Below, piece after piece: positions 46,434-54,505 of a stretch of DNA of 64,000 nt. The stretch spans positions 1-64,000 of the forward strand of contig NZ_BMVB01000004.1 in the NCBI RefSeq assembly GCF_014650495.1, given 5' to 3'. The first letter of the stretch is position 1, and the number at the start of each line of letters is the position of its first letter. Origin of the DNA: Streptomyces cinnamoneus (GTDB lineage Bacteria; Actinomycetota; Actinomycetes; Streptomycetales; Streptomycetaceae). The position numbers and the translations under genes were made by a program. The notes beneath the pieces were generated by a model that saw nothing but the letters and a program-made list of their open reading frames with translations, ran no database searches and was not told where the DNA came from.

Positions 46434-47542
46434 GCGGGCGCCGTCTTTCCCCCGTCCCTCCGCCGGCCGTCGGCGGGACCGGCTCCCGTGCGGTTCCGGG
46501 CGGCAATCAAGCCCGTCCGGCGATTGAGGACGGGGGGTCCGGGGGCGGATCCCCCGTCCTGTACGTGCACTTCCACCCCGCCGTCGGCGCGGGCCCCCTC
46601 GACGAGGAGACCTACGACGGCCTGCTCGCGCTGCTCGCCGAGGTGACGCCCGTCGTCCAGGCGCTGCCCCCCGACGCCGCGCTCATGGACGTCCGCGGCG
46701 CCGTGCGCTACTTCGGTCACGACCCGGCCGAACTCGCGGAGTTGCTCCGCGTCCGCACGCTCGCCCGGTACGGCGTGGACTGTACGGTCGGCATCGCCGC
46801 CAACCCCATGCTCGCCAGGATGGCCGCACAGGACGGCGCCCCCGGAGCGGTCCGCACCCTCGGCGCGGGCCCGGACGACGTCGCCGCGTTCCTGGCCCGC
46901 AAGCCCGCCGCCGCGCTGTACGGCGTGGGGCCCGCCACGGCCCGCACCCTGTGCTCGTACGGCCTCGACAGCATCGGCCGGATCGCCGCAGCGCCGCTCC
47001 CCGCGCTGCAGCGCATCCTCGGCCCGGCCACCGGGCTGCGGGTCCACGAGAGGGCGCGCGGCCTCGACCCCACGCCCGTCACCCCGGACACCCGGGCCCG
47101 CTCCCTGGGTGCCGAACACCGCTTCGGCGGCGACGAACTGGACCCGGACCACCGGCGCCGCGCGCTGCTCGCGCTCGCCGACGGGCTGGGCGCCCGGCTG
47201 CGGGGCAGCGGACAGGCCGCCTGCGGCCTGAAGCTCACCGTCCGCTACGCCGACGGCTCCAGCACCACCCGTAGCAGGACCTTCGCCGAACCGACCGCCC
47301 ACACCCCCGACCTGACCGCCGCGGCCTATGCGCTGCACGCCGCCCTCGCCCTGCAGCGGGCCAGGGTCCGGGCCGTGGCGCTGCGCGCGGAGGGGCTGTG
47401 CGACGCCCAACGGGCCGCGCACCAGCTCACCTTCGACTCCGCCGACGAGAAGGCGCGGCGCGTGGAGGCCGCCGTCGACCGGGCGCGGGCGCGCTTCGGC
47501 ATGGCGGCCGTGGGGCCGGCCTCGACGCTGCACGTGGCCTAG
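46430..47542 (+). CDS. ImuB-like catalytically inactive Y-family polymerase
   Basis: A 370-residue Y-family protein coupled to dnaE2. The catalytic acidic residues are missing: the first strand reads VLYVHFHP and the SIDE motif is replaced by ALMDVRGAVRYFG, the pattern seen in ImuB. LYGVGPATARTLCSYGLDSI is the helix-hairpin-helix thumb. The little-finger region is at about 230-340. It probably recruits DnaE2 to the clamp. No ImuA' gene is next to it. Residues about 24-42 (NQARPAIEDGGSGGGSP) are an insertion encoded by a REP-like repeat. Confidence 0.88.
   Translation: MSGRRLSPVPPPAVGGTGSRAVPGGNQARPAIEDGGSGGGSPVLYVHFHPAVGAGPLDEETYDGLLALLAEVTPVVQALPPDAALMDVRGAVRYFGHDPAELAELLRVRTLARYGVDCTVGIAANPMLARMAAQDGAPGAVRTLGAGPDDVAAFLARKPAAALYGVGPATARTLCSYGLDSIGRIAAAPLPALQRILGPATGLRVHERARGLDPTPVTPDTRARSLGAEHRFGGDELDPDHRRRALLALADGLGARLRGSGQAACGLKLTVRYADGSSTTRSRTFAEPTAHTPDLTAAAYALHAALALQRARVRAVALRAEGLCDAQRAAHQLTFDSADEKARRVEAAVDRARARFGMAAVGPASTLHVA
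46505..46538 (+). repeat. REP-like palindromic repeat inside a coding sequence
   Basis: AAGCCCGTCCGGCGATTGAG followed by GACGGGG, with a CCCGTCC/GGACGGG stem (46512-46518, 46528-46534). This core is one I recall as dispersed many times between genes in Streptomyces. Here it is read through in frame by the ImuB-like gene. Confidence 0.65.
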
Positions 47543-47601
47543 AACATTTCTTTACGATTTCTCGCAATTTGCTTGACGAAAGCAAAAGTTACCGATCAAT
47601 C

Positions 47602-47613
47602 TACTCGCAAGTA
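47602..47613. promoter_or_regulatory. Small dyad upstream of the lipase gene
   Basis: TACT-CGCA-AGTA, a half-site arrangement common for TetR-type operators, in an A+T-rich promoter region containing TTGACG (47572-47577). Confidence 0.35.
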
Positions 47614-47698
47614 AGTAACGCCCCGTTAATGCGCCGGAAACACACGTTCCCGGTGCTACCGGGGCATGCCCACCCCCCCACCTGCGAGGAGTCCTGTG

Positions 47699-48577
47699 GT
47701 GCTGCGCCGTCTGGTCCGGAGACCGATCAAGTCCCTCGGGGCCGCCCTGGCCCTGACCGTTGCGCTGGTGGCGGTTCCGGGGACCGCGACAGCGGCCCCC
47801 GGCGGCGCGGACGTCGTCCGCAGTGGCTGGAACGACTTCTCCTGCAAGCCCTCCGCCGCCCATCCGCGGCCCGTCGTCCTCGTGCACGGCACGCTGGAGA
47901 ACGCGACCAGCAACTGGTGGTCCTTCGCCCCCTACTTGGTCGACCGGGGCTACTGCGTCTTCTCCTTCGACTACGGCAAGCTGCCCGGCATCCCCGCCTT
48001 CTACGGCCTCGGGCCGGTCGCGAAGTCGGCCGAGCAGCTCGCCGTCGACGTCGACAAGGTGCTGGCCGCCACCGGCGCCGACAAGGTCGACATCGTCGGC
48101 CACTCGCAGGGCGGGATGATCCCCCGTCAGTACATGAAGTTCAACGGCGGGGCGACGAAGGTGGGCGCCCTGGTGGGCATCGCCCCCAACAACCACGGCA
48201 CGACCCTGTCCGGGATCGCCAAGCTGCTGGACGTCGTCCCCGGCGCCCGGGGCGTGATCGACGGCACCGCCCCCGGCCTGACCGACCAGGTCGTCGGCTC
48301 GGACTTCATGAAGCGCCTCAACGAGGGCGGCGACACCGTCCCCGGCGTCCGCTACACCGTCATCGCGACCCGCTACGACGAGGTCGTCACGCCCTGGCGC
48401 ACGCAGTTCCTCTCCGGCCCGAACGTCCGCAACGTCGTGGTCCAGGACCTCTGCCCGGTCGACATCTCGATGCACCTGACCCTCGGCACGATCGACCGCG
48501 TCGCCTTCCACGAGGCCGCCAACGCCCTCGACCCGGCCAACGCCACTCCGGCGAACTGCGCGTCGATGGTGAGCTAG
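47699..48577 (+). CDS. Secreted lipase/esterase (alpha/beta hydrolase)
   Basis: A 292-residue extracellular lipase. A signal peptide of about 35 residues ends TATAAP. The oxyanion segment is PVVLVHGTLENATSNWW, the nucleophile elbow is VGHSQGGM, and likely acid and base are in ATRYDEVVTPW and DISMHLTLG. It matches the actinobacterial class 2 lipase group (EstA/LipA-like). Two Cys pairs probably form disulfides. The GTG at 47699 has GAGGAG 7 nt upstream; GTG 47696 and ATG 47666 are alternatives. It should hydrolyse short- to medium-chain esters. Confidence 0.93.
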   Translation: MLRRLVRRPIKSLGAALALTVALVAVPGTATAAPGGADVVRSGWNDFSCKPSAAHPRPVVLVHGTLENATSNWWSFAPYLVDRGYCVFSFDYGKLPGIPAFYGLGPVAKSAEQLAVDVDKVLAATGADKVDIVGHSQGGMIPRQYMKFNGGATKVGALVGIAPNNHGTTLSGIAKLLDVVPGARGVIDGTAPGLTDQVVGSDFMKRLNEGGDTVPGVRYTVIATRYDEVVTPWRTQFLSGPNVRNVVVQDLCPVDISMHLTLGTIDRVAFHEAANALDPANATPANCASMVS

Positions 48578-48602
48578 GACCTGTCCTGGCCAGGACCTGT
48601 CC
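48577..48602. repeat. Duplicated GGACCTGTCC with palindrome after the lipase gene
   Basis: GGACCTGTCC twice (48577-48586, 48593-48602) around TGGCCA; GTCCTGGCCAGGAC is a perfect 14-bp palindrome. Probably a short bidirectional terminator between convergent genes. Confidence 0.5.
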
Positions 48603-48681
48603 CGCCGATCACGTGACTGCTCTGCCTCGGCTCGTGGACATGGGCATGGGGCGGGGCGTGTCCGTCCGCCTTCGGGCAGTG

Positions 48682-49344
48682 TCAGGCGTCGGGGTTCTTG
48701 CCTGCCGCCACCCTCTTGATCCGCTCGACCTGCATCTTGGCGAGACTCTCCAGTTCGGCGGTGTCGGTGACGTCGAGGGTGTGCACCCGGACGACGACGC
48801 CACCCACCCGCATGGTCACATCGGAGAAGTCGGTCGAGGACATTCTGTCGGCGACGGCATCGGACTCGTCCGCCCCCGCATCCACCTTCAGTACCTTCGC
48901 GTCCTTTCCGTCCTCCCGGTGGATGGAGTTCACGATGGCCTTCATCGCCACCTTTGCGTTCTCCGCGGTGTCGAACGCGTAGATGCCGAACTTGACCTGG
49001 AGAGTCTTCGCGCCCTGGTATCGGCTGCCCTTGGCCTTGCCTACGGCCAGCACACCGGCGCAGGCCGTACCAGCGGCTTCCCGGCACGTGGTGGCGGACT
49101 TGGCGCTGCTGAGCACGTCGGGTGCCATCATGAGCCACCCGCCGGAGGTGCCGGCCCGCGAGGGCAGCGCCTGCCCCACTTGCTGCCCACTGCTCAGGAC
49201 GGGCCCGGACTGCTTTCCGCCGGGGAACGCACTCCCCGGGCCGCCGAGTCCGTCACCGCCGCCGTCGTCGCCCCCGCCTCCGCAAGCGGTCAATGTCGCC
49301 GCCAACGTTGTTCCTACGGCAGCCCCCCGCAGCCACTTGGACAC
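48682..49344 (-). CDS. Putative lipoprotein
   Basis: A 220-residue exported lipoprotein. A signal sequence ends in a lipobox LTAC (Cys at about 21), followed by a Gly/Asp-rich linker. The rest has no recognised domain; TLQVKFGIYAFDTAENAKVA and VVVRVHTLDVTDTAEL look like a mixed alpha/beta domain of unknown role. Two more Cys (TTCREAAGTAC) could pair. The GTG at 49344 has GAGGAG about 6 nt upstream. Divergent from an AraC regulator and convergent with the lipase. Confidence 0.82.
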   Translation of the reverse strand: MSKWLRGAAVGTTLAATLTACGGGGDDGGGDGLGGPGSAFPGGKQSGPVLSSGQQVGQALPSRAGTSGGWLMMAPDVLSSAKSATTCREAAGTACAGVLAVGKAKGSRYQGAKTLQVKFGIYAFDTAENAKVAMKAIVNSIHREDGKDAKVLKVDAGADESDAVADRMSSTDFSDVTMRVGGVVVRVHTLDVTDTAELESLAKMQVERIKRVAAGKNPDA

Positions 49345-49507
49345 ACTCAGCTCCTCGCATCAGCCGGTCAATCCAACTGAGTGTCACGTGCGCGGACCGG
49401 GCTGTCGTTAGCTGTGACTCCACACCTGCTTGGTAATGCGTCCACCGGCAGCGCATTGTGGAGTTAGATACCTCCGGGCCGGAAGAGACCACGGAGGCGG
49501 ACAGACC

Positions 49508-50491
49508 ATGCTGTTGGACACAGAGTTCCGGACCGATGGGCTGTCCCCGGAGGAGCGGTTCGACTGCTGGCGCGAGCACCTCTCCCGGAGCTATGCGCCC
49601 GCCGACATCATCAGTGACCACAGGGCCGACTTCCCCGCCGTCCAGCGCATGCTGGCCCTCGGCCCCGTCCGTCTGTGGACGACGGAGCACCCGTCCATGA
49701 CCCTGCACCGGACCCCGAAACTCATCCGCCGGTCCGACCCGGAGCTGTACCACCTGTCGCTGCCCCTGCGGGGGACCATGCGGGTCGTCCGGCCCGGCCA
49801 CGAGGCTTTCTTCGGGGCGTACGACATCGCACTCAGGGACACCTCACGCCCCTACCGCATGGAGATCGCCAGTGATCGCCCCCACGGTCAGGTCCTCGGG
49901 ACGGGCCTGCTGGTACCGAAGAAGCTGCTGCCGCTGCCCGAGGAGGGAATCAACCGGCTGAGCCGTCGGCGCATACCGGGCCAGGAGGGAATGGGGGCTC
50001 TCTTCTCGCAGCTCATCACCCGGCTCGCACTGGACCCCGGATCCTTCCGGCCGGACGACGGCCCCCGGCTGGGCACGGTCGTGGTGGACATGCTGTGTGC
50101 CGTACTCGCGAGCGCCCTGGAGGCGGAGGACTCCCTGTCGCCCGAGGCGCGTCGGCGGACCCTCGTTCTGCGGATCCAGCAGTTCATCCAGCAGCACCTG
50201 CACGACCCGCAGCTGAGCCCGCCCGTGATCGCCGCGGCCCACCACATCTCCACCAGTTATCTGCACCGGCTCTTCCAGGAGGAGGGCACCACGGTCGGCG
50301 CCCGCATCCGGCATGAGCGTCTGGAACACATCCGCCGCGACCTCGCGAACCCGAGTCTGCGCAGCAGCCCTCTCCATGCCATAGCCAACCGCTGGGGCTT
50401 TCCGCGCGCCGCCGACTTCAGCCGGGCCTTCCGCGCCGCGTACGGCATGCCGCCCAAGGACTACCGCCACCAGACGCTGAACGGTGACTGA
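49508..50491 (+). CDS. AraC family transcriptional regulator
   Basis: A 327-residue regulator. The N-terminal AraC-binding-like domain (DUF14-type, about 20-190) contains LSPEERFDCWREHLSR. The C-terminal double helix-turn-helix (about 225-325) has IAAAHHISTSYLHRLFQEEG and AIANRWGFPRAADFSRAFRA followed by YGMPPKDYR. The effector and targets are unknown; the divergent lipoprotein is the closest candidate target. The ATG at 49508 has GGAGG 10 nt upstream. Confidence 0.93.
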   Translation: MLLDTEFRTDGLSPEERFDCWREHLSRSYAPADIISDHRADFPAVQRMLALGPVRLWTTEHPSMTLHRTPKLIRRSDPELYHLSLPLRGTMRVVRPGHEAFFGAYDIALRDTSRPYRMEIASDRPHGQVLGTGLLVPKKLLPLPEEGINRLSRRRIPGQEGMGALFSQLITRLALDPGSFRPDDGPRLGTVVVDMLCAVLASALEAEDSLSPEARRRTLVLRIQQFIQQHLHDPQLSPPVIAAAHHISTSYLHRLFQEEGTTVGARIRHERLEHIRRDLANPSLRSSPLHAIANRWGFPRAADFSRAFRAAYGMPPKDYRHQTLNGD

Positions 50492-50503
50492 TGCGTCGCC
50501 GGC

Positions 50504-50698
50504 TCAGGGTCTCAGGAGCAGGGGCCCCGTGGCCCTTGCCGTGGGGCCGGCCCTGGGCGGTACGTCCAGCTGGCCCCTGCCGGGCCACCGCAGGGCCGCG
50601 TAGTCGCGGAAGCGGCGCACCCCGCAGGCCCCGCACGTCGCGACGCCGTGCCGTTGGTGCCGGCCCGCCGGGGGGCGGGCGCAGAGGCGCGGCTTCAC
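50504..50698 (-). CDS. Small CxxC protein (hypothetical)
   Basis: A 64-residue basic protein with a single CGAC motif (VATCGACGVRRFRDYAAL) and a Pro/Ala-rich tail. The GTG overlaps the stop of the gene before it by 4 nt (GTGA), so the pair is coupled. Composition fits local coding usage. Possibly half of a zinc ribbon. No family recognised. Confidence 0.55.
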   Translation of the reverse strand: MKPRLCARPPAGRHQRHGVATCGACGVRRFRDYAALRWPGRGQLDVPPRAGPTARATGPLLLRP

Positions 50699-50862
50699 GC
50701 GTGGGCCTCCCGTTGGTGGAGGCCCATCGCGGTCGTCCAGTACGCGGCACGTTCGCGGTCGCCCGTGCGGGAGGCGGCGTAGTACTCGCCCTTGATGCGC
50801 TGGCACTCCTCGCACCGCTTGCGCGTGCGTGCTTCGCTGACCTGTTCGGGGGTATGGGGCAT
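50695..50862 (-). CDS. Small protein with CxxC motif (hypothetical)
   Basis: A 55-residue protein, MPHTPEQVSEARTRKRCEEC at its start, then IKGEYYAASRTGDRERAAYW. One CxxC and a helical, charged body. AGAGG lies 9 nt before the ATG. It forms a two-gene unit with the 64-residue protein downstream and is divergent from the broken XRE regulator; small genes of this kind commonly surround XRE/DUF397 pairs in Streptomyces, by recollection. Function unknown. Confidence 0.65.
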   Translation of the reverse strand: MPHTPEQVSEARTRKRCEECQRIKGEYYAASRTGDRERAAYWTTAMGLHQREAHA

Positions 50863-50993
50863 GGAGGCAAACCTCTGTTGGACGGTCGCTCACTCACGCG
50901 AGCGATGTTCACTGCTTGCGCTTCCAGGGTTGCGCTCCGCACCTACGCTCAACAGGTCTGGAGCCACGCCAACGCGACTGGGGTGAACGGGAG

Positions 50994-51800
50994 ATGGGCG
51001 AGCCGGCGAGTGGGCCGCGTACTTCGGCGCGGAGGTGCGCGTCTGGCGCACCGAGAAGGGGCTGAGTCAGCGAGCTGGGCGAGGTGGCGCAGTACGGGCA
51101 GCAGTACGTGGCCAAGGTGGAGGCGGGGGAGCGGCTGGCCAGCCCCGAGTTCGCGAAGGCGTGCGACGGGGTTTTCGGCACGCCGGGTACGTTCGCGCGG
51201 TTGCGGCAGCGCGTCGCGCAGCGGGGCTATCCCGAGTGGTTCGTGCCGTACGTCAGGCTGGAGGAGCGAGCCACAGTCGTTCTTGACTACAGCACGAATC
51301 TCATCATGGGCATGCTGCAGACGGCTGACTACGCTCACGCCGTATTCCGGGCGGCACATCCCCGCGACGATCTGGAAGTGACCGCTGAAAGGGTCGAGCG
51401 GCGCCTCAAGCGTCGGCACGTCATGGAGCGCGAGAGTCCCCCGCTCCTGTGGGTCGTTCTCGACGAGTCGTGCCTGCGGCGCATGGTCGGCAGCGAAGAG
51501 GTGATGTGCGAGCAACTGGCGCATCTGCTGGATGCGGGTCAGTCGCCTCACGTCACCCTGCAGGTGCTTCCGTTCGGTTCGAGGGCGCCGGCCTCTCATC
51601 TGGACTTCAACGTGATGAGCTTCGGCGGCGAGGAACCCGACGTCCTCTATGTGGAGGACCCGGTCTCCGGCCAGGTCATCGACTCACCGGGGACCGTGGC
51701 CGACGCGAACGCAACTTACGATCGGCTGCGCGCCGACGCGCTTTCGCCCAAAGCATCGCTCGTTCTGATTCGTAAGGTGATGGAGGAATGGAAAGCATGA
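50994..51800 (+). pseudogene. Frameshifted XRE family (DUF5753) regulator
   Basis: The C-terminal part is intact from about 51072 to 51800: ELGEVAQYGQQYVAKVEAGE, then a DUF5753 domain (YSTNLIMGMLQTADYAHAVF and later FGGEEPDVLYVEDPVSGQVI). The first half of the helix-turn-helix, GEWAAYFGAEVRVWRTEKGL, is encoded just upstream but in another frame (51005-51070), with a stop before it and no start. Joining the two needs a 2-nt change at about 51071. Either a real pseudogene or a sequencing error. Such regulators normally work with the DUF397 protein encoded next. Confidence 0.8.
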
Positions 51801-51988
51801 ACAGGCCCGATAGAGCCAGCGCGAAGTGGCGCAAGTCCAGCTACAGCGGCGGCAACGAAGGCCAATGCCTCGAAGTCGCCGACAACATACCCGGCATCGT
51901 CCCGGTCCGGGACAGCAAGAACCCCACCGGACCCGCCCTCGCCTTCACCCCCGCCGCCTGGGTGGCCTTCACCGCGGCCCTCCGGTAA
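51797..51988 (+). CDS. DUF397 protein
   Basis: A 63-residue DUF397 protein; signature KWRKSSYSGGNEGQCLEVAD and VPVRDSKNPTGPALAFTP. These small acidic proteins partner with DUF5753 XRE regulators (WhiJ-like and toxin-antitoxin-like pairs). The ATG at 51797 was chosen because GGAGG lies 10 nt upstream and it overlaps the regulator stop (ATGA); an ATG at 51788 is too close to the ribosome site. Its partner here is frameshifted. Confidence 0.9.
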   Translation: MNRPDRASAKWRKSSYSGGNEGQCLEVADNIPGIVPVRDSKNPTGPALAFTPAAWVAFTAALR

Positions 51989-52028
51989 ATCGCTGGCGTC
52001 CGGCCGCGGCCCGGGAGACGCTGCGATC

Positions 52029-52538
52029 ATGAACGACGCGCCCGCCCTCACTCCCGGCACCACCACGACCGTCTCCCTCCTCAAGGCAGGCCGCACCAAG
52101 GTCCGCTATCCGGCGGAGGTCCTGGCCGACGACGGCACGCACGTCGTCGTCAGGGCCCCCTGGGCCGGGGCCGCCGACAAGGACTTCGGGTTCGTGCGGT
52201 TCGAGGAAGGCGACGTCTTCACCGAGCACTACTGGCGCGACCGCTGGTACGCCGTCAAGGAGGTGCGGGGCGCCGACGGGAGGCTCAAGGGCTGGTACTG
52301 CGACGTCGCGCGGCCCGCCCGCGTCACAGTGGGCGGCATCGAGGCCGAGGACCTCGACCTCGACCTGTGGCTGTCCGGCGACCAGCGCACCGTGCTGCGG
52401 CTGGACGAGGACGAGTTCGCCGAGAGCGGGCTGGCCGGGCGGGAGCCGGAGACGGCGGACGCGGCGTGGCGGGCGCTCGACGAGCTGGAGGCACTGGCCC
52501 GGTCGGACGGCTTCGGCGACCTCCTCGCCCGGACATGA
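52029..52538 (+). CDS. DUF402 domain protein
   Basis: A 169-residue DUF402 protein, the fold of nucleoside phosphatases and FomD-like hydrolases. Conserved core: EHYWRDRWYAVKEVRGADGR, GWYCDVARPA and EDLDLDLWL, containing the acidic residues that bind divalent metal. It probably hydrolyses a nucleotide or phosphoester; the substrate is unknown. The ATG at 52029 is separated by only 13 bp from the next gene. Confidence 0.88.
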   Translation: MNDAPALTPGTTTTVSLLKAGRTKVRYPAEVLADDGTHVVVRAPWAGAADKDFGFVRFEEGDVFTEHYWRDRWYAVKEVRGADGRLKGWYCDVARPARVTVGGIEAEDLDLDLWLSGDQRTVLRLDEDEFAESGLAGREPETADAAWRALDELEALARSDGFGDLLART

Positions 52539-52550
52539 CAGGGTGATCCC

Positions 52551-54065
52551 ATGACCGGACCCGGCAAGCGCACCTCCGCCCTCGACCTCCTCCTGGCCGT
52601 CGTGGACCCCGGCACCTGGCGGTGCTGGGACGAGCCCGTCGCGCTGACCACGGACGACCCGGAGTACCGCGCCGATCTGCTCGCCGCCCGGGAGCTGACC
52701 GGCCTGGACGAATCGGTGATCACCGGTGAGGGGCGGGTGCGCGGACGGCGCGTGGCCCTGGTGGCCTGCGAGTTCCGCTTCCTCGCCGGGTCCATCGGCG
52801 TCGACGCGGGGGAGCGGCTGGTGCGGGCCGTGGAGCGGGCCACCGCCGAGCGGCTGCCGCTGCTGGCGGCCCCCGCCTCGGGCGGTACCCGGATGCAGGA
52901 GGGCACGATCGCCTTCCTGCAGATGGTGAAGGTCACGGGCGCCATCACCGATCACAAGGCGGCCGGGCTGCCCTACCTCGTCTATCTGCGGCACCCCACG
53001 ACCGGTGGCGTGCTCGCCTCGTGGGGGTCCCTGGGTCACCTCACCGCCGCCGAACCGGGCGCCCTCATCGGTTTTCTGGGCCCGCGCGTCCACGAGGCGC
53101 TCTACGGCGAGGAATTCCCCCCGGGTGTCCAGGTCGCCGAGAACCTGCTGGCCAACGGGCTGGTGGACGCGGTGCTGCCGGCCGGGCGGCTGGCGGAGGT
53201 GGCGGGGCGGGCCCTGTCGGTGCTGTGCGCCGACGACGTACGGCCACCGGGGCCCGTACCGGCGGACGCGCCCGGGGTGCGCCCCGACGTGCCCTCCGCC
53301 GAGGAGTCCATTCGCCGCTCGCGCCGGCCCGACCGGCCCGGGGTACGGGAATTCCTGCGCGCCACCGCCACCCATCTCACGCTGCTCAGCGGCACGGGCG
53401 CGGGGGAGCGCGACCCGGGGCTCCTGCTCGCGCTCGCGCGCGTCGGCGGGACGCCGTGCGTGGTGCTCGGCCACGACCGCGGCAGCCACCCCGACCCGGC
53501 CGCCGGCCAGGCGCTCGGGCCCGCCGGGCTGCGGGCGGCCCGCCGCGGCATGCGCATCGCGGCCGAGCTGGACCTGCCGCTGCTCACCGTGGTGGACACC
53601 GCCGGCGCCGCGCTCTCGCGCGAGGCCGAGGAGGGCGGGCTCGCCGGGGAGATCGCCCGCTGCCTGGCCGACCTGGTGAACCTCTCCGCACCGACCCTGT
53701 GCCTGCTGCTGGGGCAGGGGGCCGGTGGTGCCGCCCTCGCACTGCTGCCGGCGGACCGGGTCGTGGCGGCGCGGCACGCGTGGCTGTCGCCGCTGCCGCC
53801 CGAAGGGGCGTCGGCGATCCTGCACCGGACGACGGACCGCGCCTACGAGGTGGCCGCGCGCCAGGGGGTGCGCTCCGCCGACCTCGTGGCGAACGGGATC
53901 GTGGACCGCATCGTGGAGGAAGGCGACGACGACTTCCTCTCGGCCCTCGGCCGTGTGACCGGAGCGGAGATGGCCGCTCTCAGGGCGCGTGACCGCAACG
54001 AGCGGCGTGCGGACCGACGTGCGCGCTACCGGCGCCTCGGCGGCACGGGTGACATCCCGTCATAG
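52551..54065 (+). CDS. Fused acetyl-CoA carboxylase carboxyltransferase (AccD-AccA-like)
   Basis: A 504-residue carboxyltransferase. The N-terminal half is AccD-like: APASGGTRMQEGTIAFLQMV, TTGGVLASWGSLGHLTAAEP and GFLGPRVHEALYGEEFPPG. The C-terminal half is AccA-like: DTAGAALSREAEEGGLAGEI and LLLGQGAGGAALALLPADRV. The Cys4 zinc ribbon of E. coli AccD is absent. It would transfer CO2 from biotin-carrier protein to an acyl-CoA. The biotin carboxylase must be elsewhere. Preceded by the DUF402 gene at 12 bp, so cotranscribed. Confidence 0.9.
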   Translation: MTGPGKRTSALDLLLAVVDPGTWRCWDEPVALTTDDPEYRADLLAARELTGLDESVITGEGRVRGRRVALVACEFRFLAGSIGVDAGERLVRAVERATAERLPLLAAPASGGTRMQEGTIAFLQMVKVTGAITDHKAAGLPYLVYLRHPTTGGVLASWGSLGHLTAAEPGALIGFLGPRVHEALYGEEFPPGVQVAENLLANGLVDAVLPAGRLAEVAGRALSVLCADDVRPPGPVPADAPGVRPDVPSAEESIRRSRRPDRPGVREFLRATATHLTLLSGTGAGERDPGLLLALARVGGTPCVVLGHDRGSHPDPAAGQALGPAGLRAARRGMRIAAELDLPLLTVVDTAGAALSREAEEGGLAGEIARCLADLVNLSAPTLCLLLGQGAGGAALALLPADRVVAARHAWLSPLPPEGASAILHRTTDRAYEVAARQGVRSADLVANGIVDRIVEEGDDDFLSALGRVTGAEMAALRARDRNERRADRRARYRRLGGTGDIPS

Positions 54066-54099
54066 GCGAGGAGGGTCCCGACGCGCGTCCTGACGCACA

Positions 54100-54483
54100 A
54101 TGGTCGGCATGGCCTTGCAGATGACCGTCGACCCGGACGCCACCGAACCCCCCTACGAGCAGATCCGCGCCCGCATCGCCGACCGGGCCCGCTCCGGCGA
54201 GCTCCCCGTCGGCTACAAACTGCCGACCGTGCGCGGCTTCGCGGAGGACCTGGGGGTGGCGGCGAACACGGTGGCCAAGGCATACCGTGCGCTGGAGACG
54301 GACGGGGTCATCGAGACCCGCGGCCGCAACGGAACGTTCATCGCGGCCCCGGGCGACACGGCCGCCCGCGAGGCGGCGGCCGCGGCGGCGGCGTACGCCC
54401 AGCGGGCCCACCGCCTGGGCCTGGACCGGCAGGCGGCACTGGCGGCGGCCCAGGACGCGCTGCGGGTGGCGTACGGGGACTGA
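54100..54483 (+). CDS. Short GntR (YtrA-like) transcriptional regulator
   Basis: A 127-residue GntR protein: the winged helix (PPYEQIRARIADRARSGELP, then LPTVRGFAEDLGVAANTVAK and DGVIETRGRNGTFIA) plus a short helical C-terminus, as in the YtrA subfamily. YtrA-type regulators usually control adjacent ABC transporters, but none is present here. Starts at 54109 (MALQM) or 54121 are also possible; there is no clear ribosome site. Confidence 0.88.
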   Translation: MVGMALQMTVDPDATEPPYEQIRARIADRARSGELPVGYKLPTVRGFAEDLGVAANTVAKAYRALETDGVIETRGRNGTFIAAPGDTAAREAAAAAAAYAQRAHRLGLDRQAALAAAQDALRVAYGD

Positions 54484-54505
54484 AGGCCCCCGTACCGCCC
54501 GGCGC

